From: Gongronella butleri
Taxonomy: Eukaryota > Mucoromycota > Mucoromycetes > Mucorales > Cunninghamellaceae
Assembly (NCBI GenBank): GCA_025201375.1
Contig: JAIWZP010000056.1
Location: 1-64,000 of the forward strand
DNA length: 64,000 bases
Direction of reading: 5' to 3'
Shown here: one piece after another, positions 34,385-45,247 of the stretch
How the letters are laid out: every line of letters starts with the position of its first letter
How positions within the stretch are numbered: position 1 is the first letter of the stretch
Notes under the pieces: model-generated
Told to the model about the DNA's origin: nothing
What the model saw: only the letters and a program-made list of their open reading frames with translations
Database searches by the model: none
Program-made: the position numbers and the translations under genes

Positions 34385-35690
34385 AGTCAGCCAACTCATT
34401 GTGCAGATGAATCCAAAAAATTGATATTTTCACAAATCCACTACGGGATCACAAAATATTCTGTGGATCGCCGTGAAAATGGCACCAATCGAAAGAGACG
34501 CACTCAGTTGCCCTTTCCTGATTGTTTGCTTGCCCGATGCGTGACATTTGCACGCTTGTGAAAGACGCTCAAACATGACAAAAAATTTCAATCTCGATGT
34601 TCTCGGCAATGGATTACAGTAGAAAAAATGCAGTGCTTTTGAAGTGTCGAAGGCATCTCTTTCATCTCTATCGAATAAGACCAGTTTCATCGATGGTGGA
34701 TGGCTAAAACTCACAGAAAACATTCAATTTTTCATCAAAATCTTTGATCGCGCTTTGCTCGACAATGGTCTAATAAACCTGCGATTTTTATTTCAGTTTT
34801 ACTAACAAATAGGGGGGCAAAGCATCTAATGGGATGACTTGCAGTGCGCTAGCACGGATTTTAACTTTTGGATCGGTCATTTCACCAGGCTGCAGCCCAC
34901 CAGCACCACTCAGCGCACAAAAATGTGCATAATAAAAAAATATCATGAAAAAATAATGCAAAAAAAAATTTCATGCAATCCACGCACCATAAATTGGAAG
35001 TGTCAAACCTCAAATTTTTGCAAAAAAATTCTTGACCAATGTATACACTTTTCTCGGTCGATCGCCGTTCATGCGTCACTCTTTGGGCTTTTTTCTTACG
35101 GACAGTAGGAGGGGCGACATGTCATTTTGTCAGCCAATAGCAAATTGTCGGAGTTACCTGTTTGCATGGGATGCATTGATCACTCGGAGTTCGAAAAATC
35201 CAAATTAGGCATTTCTGAGATTGAAATGTGTGACCCCTGAGTGACCCCTGAGTGACCACCCCTGAATGAAAGGGCCAGTACTTGATGTTGACTTGTGTTT
35301 CTTGCTTGCTTGTTTCCTTGTTTCCTTTTTTCCTTTTTTCTTTTTCTTGATTGATTCACATGTTTGCCTTGCCACGCCATGCGCGTCTTGGACAGGCACG
35401 AGTACAGGTGCACATGATTCTTGTTAAACGTGAATGAGGATGATCTGGTCGTGTGTCTATTCGTTTCTTTTCTTTTTTTAACGCGCTACTGTATTGACGC
35501 GCCACTACGCGTCAATGGCTTCGAGCGCGTCAGCTCGCACGCCCTTTGTGCACGTTTGCCTTTTGACACGAGCTGAGCCGTGACAAGTGTCCGTAATAAA
35601 TCAGGAGGACTCGTCGTCCCGCGCAAAGGTTATTTTTCATCCCATGACGCGTCTTTCATCAGCGGGCAGGTACGCTGTGCTGTAAAACAA
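34385..35690 (-). repeat. Decayed dispersed element, copy 2b
   Basis: About 750 bases at 34515-35260 match 4150-4935 in the same orientation. Shared words include CAAAGCATCTAATG, CTGCAGCCCAC, TTGGAAGTGTCAAACCT, TTTCTCGGTCGATCGCCG and a TGACCCCTGAG repeat. A further match near AGCGGGCAGG (35662) lines up with 5162. It lacks most of the TACAGTA insertions seen in copy 1. Confidence 0.75.
35493..35516. repeat. Perfect 9-bp inverted repeat ATTGACGCG / CGCGTCAAT
   Basis: ATTGACGCG at 35493-35501 and CGCGTCAAT at 35508-35516 enclose the loop CCACTA. The same TTGACGCG...CGCGTCAA stem occurs at the end of the 17.7 kb element frame, and with one base pair less at 51044-51065. Confidence 0.8.
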
Positions 35691-35824
35691 TAAAAAGTGA
35701 CTTTTTCGCATCGGCCATTGCTGCATGATTGGCCCATTTTTTTTAAAAAAAAAAGAAGCGTTTTTTTATTCTGGATATGCAAGGGGAATGAATCAAAGGG
35801 GGAGGGGAAGAAAGCAGAATGGAC

Positions 35825-37742
35825 TCAATTGCTGCTGAATGCGGCGGCAATGGCGATCTCGACCGTCTTGTTGGCGGCGGCCAGGCTTGGGTGGAGGAGC
35901 GGGGCAAGCTCTTCGAGGAGCTTGTTGAGGGCGGCATTCTTGATGATGGGTATGTGGTGGGTATTGTCGTCAAAGAGACCCAAAATGCCCGCCATGATCT
36001 TGTTGGCCTTGCCGGTGCTCGAGTCGTGACAATCGACGACATCGTCGCGGGCGAGTTTGGCGTCCTTGCCGAGGGTGATGACTGCGGATCCCAGGTAACT
36101 GAACAAAGCGGCGTTGCTGCTGCGGCTCTTGTCGTAGTCATGCAGCGTAAAAAGAGAGTAGGGCTGGCAGACATGTGCCTTGGTGATGGGACCAGAGGCG
36201 CGGGCGAGGAAGAACGTGGCCATGCTGTCATACTTGGAGTTTAGCTGCCGGAGCTGACCAAGGTAATGTGTGTCGCTGATGGCTGTGGCAGAGGCGTCAT
36301 TGGCAAGAATGGTTGCTTGATCCATGGATTCCTTGTCGATGAAAATGCGCGTTGCCAACGCGTCCGCGTGTGCCTCCAGCGTGAAGGAGTGCGTGCTCGC
36401 ACCAACAGATGGTGCCTCCCGGCGATCCAAACGCATGGACGAGGCGACAAGGGCGTTCATGGCCTGCGTCCCAATGATGAGCTTCGGGCCGTCTGCTGTG
36501 GCGAGGGTGGTGGGCCAGACGTCAGGGTATCGGATGGGCGTGGGTGGCGGGAGAGAAGTCTTGATCATGTGCCCCTTGACAACGCCAAAATGCTCACGAT
36601 GAACGTCAATGGCCTTTGTGCGGCCATACACCTCAATCGTATTCATCATGATACCGTGTCCATTGGAAGCATTGAGAAGCACAGCACCGGCAAGCAATCG
36701 GGCGGTCGCATGCTTCATCTGCGGATGCATCAGCCAGTCTTTGTTGAGCAAGGCACAAAGCGGCGTCGTCAATTCGACAAAGGACCGAGATTCCAACAAC
36801 GAGCGGAAAGGCGAATCACAGATGAGTTGCTGCAGCTCAACGGGATTTTGCACGCAACAATGCCCGCAGCTGTTCTTTGTCTCGTCCAACGCGTAAAACG
36901 TACGCTTGCCTGCGTTGATAGTTTCAAGGGAAGTGGGGTCTATGACAGCCTGTTGAATAGAGCGCGGATGTGCGAGGGCATTGGACTCGACGCCGGTCTT
37001 GGAAATGATGGCCATGGGTTCCAGATGCAGGGCATCAATAATAAAGAGCGACTTTTTTTGTTCCTCGCTGCTTGATTCCTTCAATTGGCAAGCGTGAATG
37101 ATAGCAGCGTCGTGGTCTCGGCGCGGGCGCTTGGTTGGCGGCAGCTTGCAGTCGTTGGCGCCGGGAAACGCGGCCAAAGAAGGTGAGGAAGGAGAATCGG
37201 CGTTGCCTGTATATGCAAGCGTGATTTCCGCCGCAGTGCTGGACGTGGATGTGGTATCGCTGCCCGAGGAAGGCGAATCCATGTTGCTTGTGACTGGCAG
37301 CGTGATGTTTGCAATGCTGGAGCAAGTGAGAGCCGTAGTGCTGGACGAGGCAGACGCGTCGTCACCCGAGGAAGGCAAGAGAGACGCACTCAGCAGCTCA
37401 AGGGGGCCAGGTGACTCGGCAGTGGTGCTGGTCAAGGGTGAGATGCGCACAAAAGGCTCATCGAAGTGTGGTTCGGGCTTCATATTGCAACTTTTCGAAA
37501 GGTGTCGATAAAAAGTGTTGTAATTCTTCAAATAATTGTCGCACTTGGGGCACAGGAAGCCCTGCGCGCTCTTTTCCAATAACAAGGAGCCGTCTGTTTG
37601 ATTGCTGTTAGCAAACCCTGAAAAAATGAATCAATAAAAGCTTACCAAGTGTCACTCGCTTCACATGAACGTCCCACTCGTGATAAACTTTAGCGCTTCG
37701 ATCGCTAAACACCTTTTCGCAACAGCGGCACGAGTAAGCCAT
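35825..37742 (-). CDS. Orphan protein with two N-terminal zinc fingers
   Basis: A 629-residue protein from exons 37742-37646 and 37617-35825, joined across a 28-nt intron (gtaagc...ttcag). The intron is very short, and the join is in frame. The N-terminus has MAYSCRCCEKVF (CxxC, then HEWDVH) and, near residue 47, FLCPKCDNYLKNYNTFYRHLSKSC, a C2H2/C2HC-like finger. A Ser/Thr-rich linker follows, then a basic KRPRRDHD nuclear-localisation-like cluster near residue 200. About 400 residues come next that I cannot place in any family. This part contains a CGHCCVQN cysteine cluster and repeated MxxxxLASSMRL-like helices. The fingers and basic cluster suggest a nuclear, possibly DNA-binding, protein; function is unknown. 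It lies between two repeat-rich regions. Confidence 0.7.
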
Positions 37743-37934
37743 GGGTCAGCGTCGAAAAAAAAAAAAAAATGTGAAAGAGAGGGAAAACAAAACCCGATCG
37801 TGATGAGCACTCTGACCAACACATGATTGTCCAATCAGGAACCTTGAGCCATGCTCCGCGTTTTTTTTTTTTGGGCTTGAACCAACGCGATCACCCTCCA
37901 GCTGTGCCTGTCAATAGGCCTCCACAGGCAAAAA

Positions 37935-39840
37935 TCAGCGTCGACCAGTGAAAATGAGAATACAACAGGTGTCAACAGGCCAGAAAAAGAAAGTTTACAA
38001 CAGGCGCCAAGAGCAAAGGAGAAAACAACAGGAGTCGACGGCGCCAAACGATCGAACTGAGAGTACAACAGACTCCAACAGACCCCAACAGACGCGGCAA
38101 GTCAAAATGAGAACACCACGGGCACCAAAAAGCCAAAATTTGTCAAATTGGGATACAACAGGCGCCAGCAGGCCAAAACAACAACTGCAACTGGCGTCCA
38201 CAGGCGTCAAACGGGTCAAACTGAGCATACAAGAGGCGTCCACAGGCGGAAAGGGTCAAAATGAGAATACAACAGGCGCAAGCAAGCCAAAACGAGAATA
38301 CAACAAGCGTCGACAGGCATTGGGCGGCAAGTTGTCAACAGGTCCTTTCAGAATTCGGCAGGTCAAAATGAGAGCAAAACAGGCAACCAGCCAAAAAAAA
38401 AAATTGTGGGGGGGGGGGGCCTTGGACCAACGCGTCAACTTGACCTCGAAACGCATGAATCGGCCAAACTGAGAACACAACAGACGTCAACAGAACCCAA
38501 TCAAAAGTCAACAAGTCAAAACAAGAATGCAACAGGCGCCAACAGGCCAAAACAAGAGCGAAAAAGGCGTCCACGGGCGACAAACGATCGAACTGGAGTA
38601 CAACAGAGTACAACAGACCCAATCAGACCTCGGCCAGTCAAAATCAGAATACAACAGGCGCCAACAGGCCAAAACTGGTCAAACTGTGAGTACAACAGGC
38701 GTCCACAGGCGACAAACAGTCGAACCGCGATTGCCTAAAAGAGTAAAACATACCCAATCAGACGTCGGCAATTCAAAATGAGAATACAACCGGCAGCCAA
38801 CAGGCAAACGGCAAGAGGAGAGTACAACAGGCGCCAAGAGGCCAAAACCGGTCAAACTGTGAGAACAACAGGCGCCAAGAGGCCCAAAGAATACAACAGG
38901 CGTCCACAGAGTGCAACAAAGCCTAACAGAGTGCAAAAGAGTACAACAGAGCCAATCAGACGTCGGCGAGTCAAAATGAGAATACAACACAGCCAACAGG
39001 CCAAACTGGCAAAATGAGAGTACAACAGGCGCCAACAGGCCAAGAAGAAAACAAAAGCGCCCAGAGGCCAGAAGCGGTCAAACTGTGAGAACAACAGGCG
39101 CCAACAGGTCAAAACAAGAATACAACAGGCGTGAGAGTGCAACAGAGTACAACAGAGCCAATCAGACGCCGGCAAGTCAAAATGAGAGTACAACAGGCAG
39201 CCAACAGGCAAAACGGGCAAAAAAAAAAAGAGTACAACAGGCGCCAAGAGGCCACAGTGAGAAAAACAAGTGTCCACGGGCGACAGTCGAGTCAAAATGA
39301 GAATACAACAGGCAGCCAACAGCACAGAACCAGTCAAATGAGAGTACAACAGGCGCCAACAATCCAATCAGACCTCGGCAAGTCCAAATGAGAATACAAC
39401 AGGCAGCCAACAGCACAGAACCAGTCAAATGAGAGTACAACAGGCGCCAACAGGCCAAAATGAAAACGCAACAGGCGTCCACGGGCAACAAACGATCGAG
39501 CTGAGAATACGACAGCTTCAACAAACCCAATCAAACGTCGGCAACAGGCGCCAACAGGTCAATGAGAACACAACAGGGGCACGTGCGCAATTGATTGAAC
39601 TGGAACACAGCAGACCACAACAGACCCAATCAGACTTTGGCAAGTCAAAATGAGAATGTGACAGGCGTCCACAGGCGGAAAGGTCAAATGAGAACACAGC
39701 AGGCGCCAAAACACAGCGAAACGCGAACACAACAAGCGTCAACAAGCATCCAAAAGTCAAACTGAGAATACAACAGGCGTCTGCAGGTCCTTTCAGACTT
39801 CGGCAGACAAAAATGATGTTACAACAGGCATCACCTGCAA
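37935..39840. repeat. Degenerate minisatellite, about 1.9 kb
   Basis: Built on a unit of roughly 30-35 bases whose core is AATGAGAATACAACAGGC followed by GCCAACAGGCC or GTCCACAGGC. A frequent companion unit reads CAATCAGACGTCGGCAAGTC. At least eleven clear copies of the core occur between 37951 and 39660, all in one orientation, with substitutions and variable spacing. Both strands have open stretches of 60-170 codons that simply translate the repeat. Confidence 0.85.
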
Positions 39841-40463
39841 AAAAAAAAAAAAAAAAAATCTGGAGGCACAAAAAACGTCAAAATTCGTAAAAGGTTTTCC
39901 AAAGAAAAAAATCACTTCGCCACTGTGAAGGGAACAAGGGCTGCTGTCATTGGCTTCTTGCAACGCATTTGTTGCTCAATGACGTTATGAAAAAAAACAC
40001 TGCAATTTATGATTTGAGGTGGCAAAAGTCGCAGTGTGATTGTTTCGTCTGCTTTGTGTTATCACACAAACCAAAAATTTGGATCCTTGCAACAATCGCC
40101 GCTCTTTTGTGCGTTGTTGTGCAGTATTGATTGATCCTTGTTGCAAAATTAAAGAACGCGACAGTCGCGTGTCGGTTGACACAGTTTCAAACTGATCGGG
40201 CAGCGGAATGCTGACAAAAATGATTTTTTGAACAACCTCCCTACAAATAAACCGCAAACACGAGACGAAATTCTGGTGGTTTGACGAGCAAAAATGCTGA
40301 AAAACACGGGGGCGCTTTCATGTCAAAATTGGAAATCGATGCTCCCCAAATTGACCCTGATTAAAATGATCCACAAAAGTCTTTTTTTTTAAAAAAAAAA
40401 AAAAGTCTCTGAATGAGGAGGCGTGACCAGGTGACGCTTTCATCATTGTGGGCATGAAATATT

Positions 40464-40469
40464 TTTATT
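40464..40469 (-). terminator. AATAAA polyadenylation signal of the SPX-EXS gene
   Basis: TTTATT on the plus strand, 56 bases past the stop codon in the sense direction. Confidence 0.5.
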
Positions 40470-40524
40470 TTTTATATTGTAGAATTGGCATTGCCCATGG
40501 AGTAATCGGTGTAGACTAGAAGCA

Positions 40525-41373
40525 TTAAGAGTCATCGTCACTGTCAAGCTCGTCATCGTCGTCATCCTGCTCCGTGTCGCTCATGTCTGTGACCATCGCG
40601 GCGTCGCCAAGGCTCCAGAAGCGCGTAAGGACGGTCTCCAGCGGCGTCGATTGTGCAGATGCCGAGTAATGCGTGAAATCATGGTGCGACGTCGACAGAA
40701 TCTCGGCTTCGTCGCGCTCGTGCCTGTTTTCAAAGTCGCGACGCCCGTAGAATGACCCGTCGTGCTGGTACGAGTGGTGCAGTGACAGAGGGTGCGATAG
40801 GCGCATGGGGATCGGCGACGCTGGCGGCATCAAAAGGCTCGATGCTGTGTCGTACTCGCTCATAGGTCGCGCCGCGGCTGTAGACGACGGTGGTGGATGC
40901 AGACCGTGCGAGCGCAAGTGTGGTGGCGTCATCATGGGCGATGGCGGGTCCATGCTGCCACGACTGTGCGTGGCATGCCCCGAGTGTGGGATGTTCAGCG
41001 GTTGGCGATGCTGGTGCTGCGCATGCGACTGCTGTTGCTGCTGATGCTGGTGCATCTGGAAGCTCTTTGTCGTTGTCAGCTCGGGGTCAGAGGCAATGTC
41101 GTCATCGAGCATGGCAAACGGCAGCGGGATCTCCTTGATGGCGCGGCATTGTCCACAATTGTTCAAATGCTCATTCTCCAGGCGGAACACGTTCCATTGA
41201 ATACGACGCATCCCCTCCATCACCGCAAGCACAAACGTCAAAATATCCGGGTGCACATTGAGACCGGCAAATGACAATGCCCAAGAAAAGCGCAGAAACG
41301 TGTTGATTGGCACCGCAAGATAATAAACCTATGCAAAAAAAATAATAATAAAAATAAAAAATATCAGCGCATG

Positions 41374-41464
<91 letters not shown>

Positions 41465-44244
41465 CCTACCCATCGATGGAAGACAAGCTCATCGCGCAAG
41501 AACAAATACTGCGATTGTGGCTGGACAAGGCCCCAGTCCATTTTCACGTCCCATGTTGCCGTATACACCGAGCTAATAATGGACATAAAGATGGACAAGT
41601 AGACGGTCCATGCGCCGCCTAAAAACGAACGCGTATAAAAAGAATCAAAGCATGTCAGTGACTTTTAGCGCTCATTTTCCCCCCTTTCTTTTTACCATTG
41701 ATGCGTTTCAATCCGGAGACAAGCGTGCTGAGGATGCTGCTGGTATATTTTGCGCCATTGATGAGGTGAACACGTTCGTTGGAGTCTTTGTATCGGCGCA
41801 GGCATTGCAACAGCCGCCACCATGGAGGGAGCGAGGCCAACAAGGGTGTGAGCCAAGAGGTTGAGAAGCGACAATGGTCATCGAGGCCAGTCCAATGCCA
41901 TGAGTAGGCGCAGAAAAAGTACGAGAGCGTCCAGAACGAGTAGGCAAGGCTGTTAAGCTCGTCGGCAATGAAAAAATCACGGAATTCCACGGGAAAGCAG
42001 TAGCTGAGGAAAATGCGCGCAAGCGCCACACCAAGCCATCGACGAGCGTCAAAGTAAAACAGGTTGAAGGGGCAAAGCATTGTGCCAAGCAGCACAATAA
42101 ACAAGATCAGTGGGCACAGCTCCGAAGGTAGCCAATCAGATTGGAATTGCGAAAAATCCATGTACATCATCGCCGATGCAAGCACAAGCAGAAATGCAGG
42201 CAGCTGCAAAGAATAAAAAAAAAAAGAGAAAGTGACATGAGATGTGATGCGGGTTCATGCAACACGTGCTCTCTTGTGGGCCCATCGTGTAACGTGACGC
42301 GCCCCAATTTTATGCAAGTGTTTCTTCTCACTCTCTCGCTTTCTCTCTCTCTCTCTCTCTTTTTTTTTTTTTTTTTTTACCTCTGCGAATTGGTGATAGT
42401 CAAGATTGCTACGCGGATTGAATTCAAAGATAAACTTGTAATTGATGCGATAGCGGTGCCAGATAACCAGATCAATGGAAAAGCCGAGAGCAAAAAGGAT
42501 AGGTAAAAAAAAGCATGCATAAATTTGCAAATTGGTGTAGAGATTTGGCAGCTGGTGCACGGTCTTTGGATCGCTGGCAATGGTCAGTGCCTGAACGGTG
42601 AGCGACAAGGCAATACCAAGGAACAGGCCGGTGCGCCACGTCGTGGAATTGTAATTGTCATGTTTCTCGGGAACGCGCAGCTTGCGCATGCCGCGACGCC
42701 GATGCCCATCAGCAAACTCGTTGATATAGAGCGTCTCGGTCTCGTCTGTAATGCTTTCCAGCGCCGTTGAGCCGTACCAATGATACTTTTTGATCCGGTC
42801 CAGATACAAGTGGCTCGCCTTCCATCCTGCAATCTTGTCAAACTTTTTCAGGATCTTTTGAAACCCCAATTGATTCAAACGCTAAACACACCAAAAAAAA
42901 AAAAAAAGAAAGGTTTAGGAGGGCATTGAATATTTACAAAAGGAGCAAATCGTCAGAAAAAGAGATTTTGCAGAAAGCGATACGTGTTTCCCCCCTCCCT
43001 CTTTTTTTTTTGGCGTAGACCGCCGCTCTCCCGTGCGTCTCTCCTTACCCTGTAGGAGCTCAAGAATTCTAAACTTCGATAATATTCTGTCAGGGCCTTT
43101 TTTAGCCGATTCCTTGCCACCTAAAACACAAAAAAGAATGAAAAATGGAATTGAAGCGCATGTTTCATCCTTTCTTACGCTGTAGCTGATGTGTGGATCC
43201 GAGGAATAGCCTACAAAGGACGGCACCTTGGACAGCCGCTGCTGTCGCGATTGAAAAAGAGCGGGGTACGACGAGAAAGGTGGCTAAAGGGCAAAAAAAA
43301 AAAAAAAAAAAAAATTCAGGGGTCAACTCCGAATCATTAGCCATTTTTGTGCTTTTTCTCAGCCGCGTGCTGCGTTGTTTGTGTGTGTGTGCATCCATTT
43401 TGTTTTACCCCTATCTCCAGCAAATGTTGGCCATAATCCGCAATCAGTTTGATTTGCACCTTTAGCGATTGGAATTTGGTCTTTGCTTCGCCTTCCTTGT
43501 CTATGAAACAACAAACAACACGGGCCAAATTAAAAAAGGGGGGTGGGAGTCAACACACGCGTTTCATTGGCACAACATTGAAGGTATGTTTGAAAAAAAA
43601 TGACGCGTGCCATGGCTTACCATTGTAAAAGACAGACACTTTGTCAAGTTCTCGATCAAGCAATGCAAAGAATTGACGCTCGGCATCATTGGCATGAAGA
43701 AGCACCTCATCCCAGAGCGTTAGGGCCATGGTGCTCTGCATGGACACTATAAAAAAGGGCGCGTGTGTCAATTCATGCAAAATTGCGACTTTTTTTTGAG
43801 TCTCAGCCCATGTGTGTCATGTAAATAAAAAAAGTCTAACCTGATCGTGAGCATGGGATTTGGATGTCTCCGCCCTTGTGTGAGCTTGTCCACTGCCGGA
43901 TCATTGTCACTGTTGTGGATGGACGCCACAGCTGCCATGCCGAGCTCGGGCAACACCCAAATTGGCTATGGTCGATATCATCGTCATCCTGAAACGCAGG
44001 ATTCACCATTTCCAGCGCGGCCTTGTGTTCGCAGGCCTTCCTGATCTATCCATTTTTATTTTATGAAACAACCATGTGAGGTCAGGTCATGGCTCTTTTT
44101 TTTTTTTTTTTGTCACATCTTCTCCAACGCCAATTGCCTTACCCTGTCAACCGACTTTAGCCGCTTCTTCAGTCCCTTATATTGAATATACGCCTTGCGC
44201 CATTCGGGTATACTCTCTGTTTCCAGCACTTTGGCGAATTTCAT
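40525..44244 (-). CDS. SPX-EXS phosphate exporter (Syg1/Xpr1 family)
   Basis: A polytopic membrane protein that exports inorganic phosphate under control of inositol pyrophosphates. Ten exons (44244-44143, 44045-43841, 43746-43621, 43500-43409, 43283-43179, 43120-43049, 42881-42381, 42203-41696, 41618-41470, 41328-40525) give 887 residues. The SPX domain starts at once with MKFAKVLETESIPEWRKAYI and QYKGLKKRLK. It closes with LNQLGFQKILKKFDKIAGWK near residue 235, carrying the Tyr and Lys residues that bind inositol phosphates. Transmembrane helices fill about 320-570. The EXS domain shows GGAWTVYLS, DWGLVQPQSQYLFLRDEL, FLRFSW and VMEGMRRIQWNVFRLENEH. The cytosolic tail is His/Gln-rich and ends in an acidic DDDDDELDSDDDS run. 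Introns hold (CT)n and T64 tracts. Confidence 0.93.
41374..41462. repeat. (CT)n followed by T64 inside an SPX-EXS intron
   Basis: A CT dinucleotide run at 41374-41399 passes directly into 64 T at 41399-41462. In the gene's sense direction this is GTAGGGC then A64 then (AG)n, right behind the donor. A shorter copy of the same arrangement, (CT)n then T, sits at about 42340-42378 in the neighbouring intron. Confidence 0.9.
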
Positions 44245-45176
44245 GGCCAGAGACAACAAAAATAGAGAGAAAAAAATACAAATGGTCTACGTATGAATAG
44301 TAATGAGGGAATGACAGCGCACTGTGGACAACACGTGCCGTAAAAAAAAAAAAAAGAAAAATCAGGAACGGATTAAAAAGCGAGGTTGAAAAAGAAGAAA
44401 AAAAAGAAAAGAAGATGCAAAAGGAAATGGCATTGCGGCTTTAAATAGGGAGGAGAAACCCAATTGATTCTTTTTGCATCGACATGAGATGAATTGAGAG
44501 CAAGGATGATGGAAATATAAACAAAGCGGCTTGACACACGGCAATCAACAAGCCTGTACGCACGCCGGGCCATGCTCCCTTTGTCGTCGTCTCTCCTCAT
44601 CCTCCACCCCCCTCCCCCCGTCCTCCCCCTCCCCCCAAAAAAAAGACCAGTTCCCAGGCCGAGAGAGAGAGAGACAAAAAAAAGATGAATGGCTCTGAAC
44701 CTGCAGTAAACTTCTTCTTTACAAGGTGATTTTTTTTTTTTTTTTTGCACGTGTGGCCACTTCGTAGTGTTCAATGGTCTTTTCAAAATATCAATGTCAA
44801 AGCACCCCCAGCCCTTATTCAGTGCTGTGCAGATTGCTTTTTTAGATTCTGGTTCTAACCAAAAGCGAGTGCACCCCGGCGGGCCCATGGTGACCCCATG
44901 GTTTTTGAAAAAAAAAAAAGGACATGAGAGCCGGGTTTCCGTTGGTTTTTGACGAAACAATGGGTGCGCATCACTTGTCCACAATCAAGGCGGATGAAAA
45001 AGAGGGGACACAGTTGGCGCGCGGCAACACTCAGGGCAATTCCATTGAAACGCCGCACGCTCGGCCTTTTAAAAGGCAAAAAGGCGGGGGAGTCCGCTGA
45101 TCCCTCTCTCCTTTTGTTTGACTCGCCTGCCCCCTCCTTTTTGTGAACCGTCTCCCCCCCTCCCCTTTTATGTACG
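44245..45176. promoter_or_regulatory. Divergent promoter region between SPX-EXS gene and DIS3
   Basis: Holds the upstream regions of two divergent genes. It contains A-runs, a C-rich stretch near 44600-44640, and a pyrimidine-rich tract (45104-45168) just before DIS3. The overlapping 60-200 codon frames here are low-complexity and not convincing as genes. Confidence 0.5.
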
Positions 45177-45247
45177 ATGACGAGGAAATCCGAGCGTGTC
45201 TTTTATCGAAAAGCCAAGAGCCAAGGAATTGTCAAGCAAGTGCGTGA
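45170..45247 (+). other. Out-of-frame upstream ORF overlapping the DIS3 start
   Basis: An ATG at 45170, seven bases before the DIS3 ATG, opens a 25-codon frame in another phase that stops at 45245-45247 inside DIS3 exon 1. If used, it would compete with DIS3 initiation. Confidence 0.4.

Larger units (their letters stand above)
31729..35824. other. Gene-free region built largely of decayed element copies
   Basis: No intact gene is supportable over 4.1 kb. Nearly all of 32.0-35.7 kb is element-derived, with short shared words and scrambled frames. The last part, 35.28-35.8 kb, is the 3' flank of the zinc-finger gene. Confidence 0.55.
37743..40524. other. Gene-free region containing a minisatellite
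   Basis: Between two minus-strand genes. Mostly the degenerate tandem repeat at about 37.94-39.84 kb. From 39.85 kb the words TCTGGAGGCACAA and AATTCG resemble 5182-5215 at the edge of element copy 1. The last part carries the SPX-EXS gene's 3' flank. Confidence 0.55.

Noticed and set aside
35819..37075. Plus-strand ORFs of 141 and 269 codons opposite the zinc-finger gene
   Set aside because: Antisense shadows of a long open exon; no motifs and no splice-consistent start.
37935..39840. Possible CRISPR array
   Set aside because: Units are degenerate and directly tandem, without constant repeats separated by unique spacers, and the genome is eukaryotic.
37948..39871. Open frames of 60-174 codons on both strands of the minisatellite
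   Set aside because: They are translations of the tandem unit in several frames at once, so openness reflects the unit's lack of stop words, not coding.
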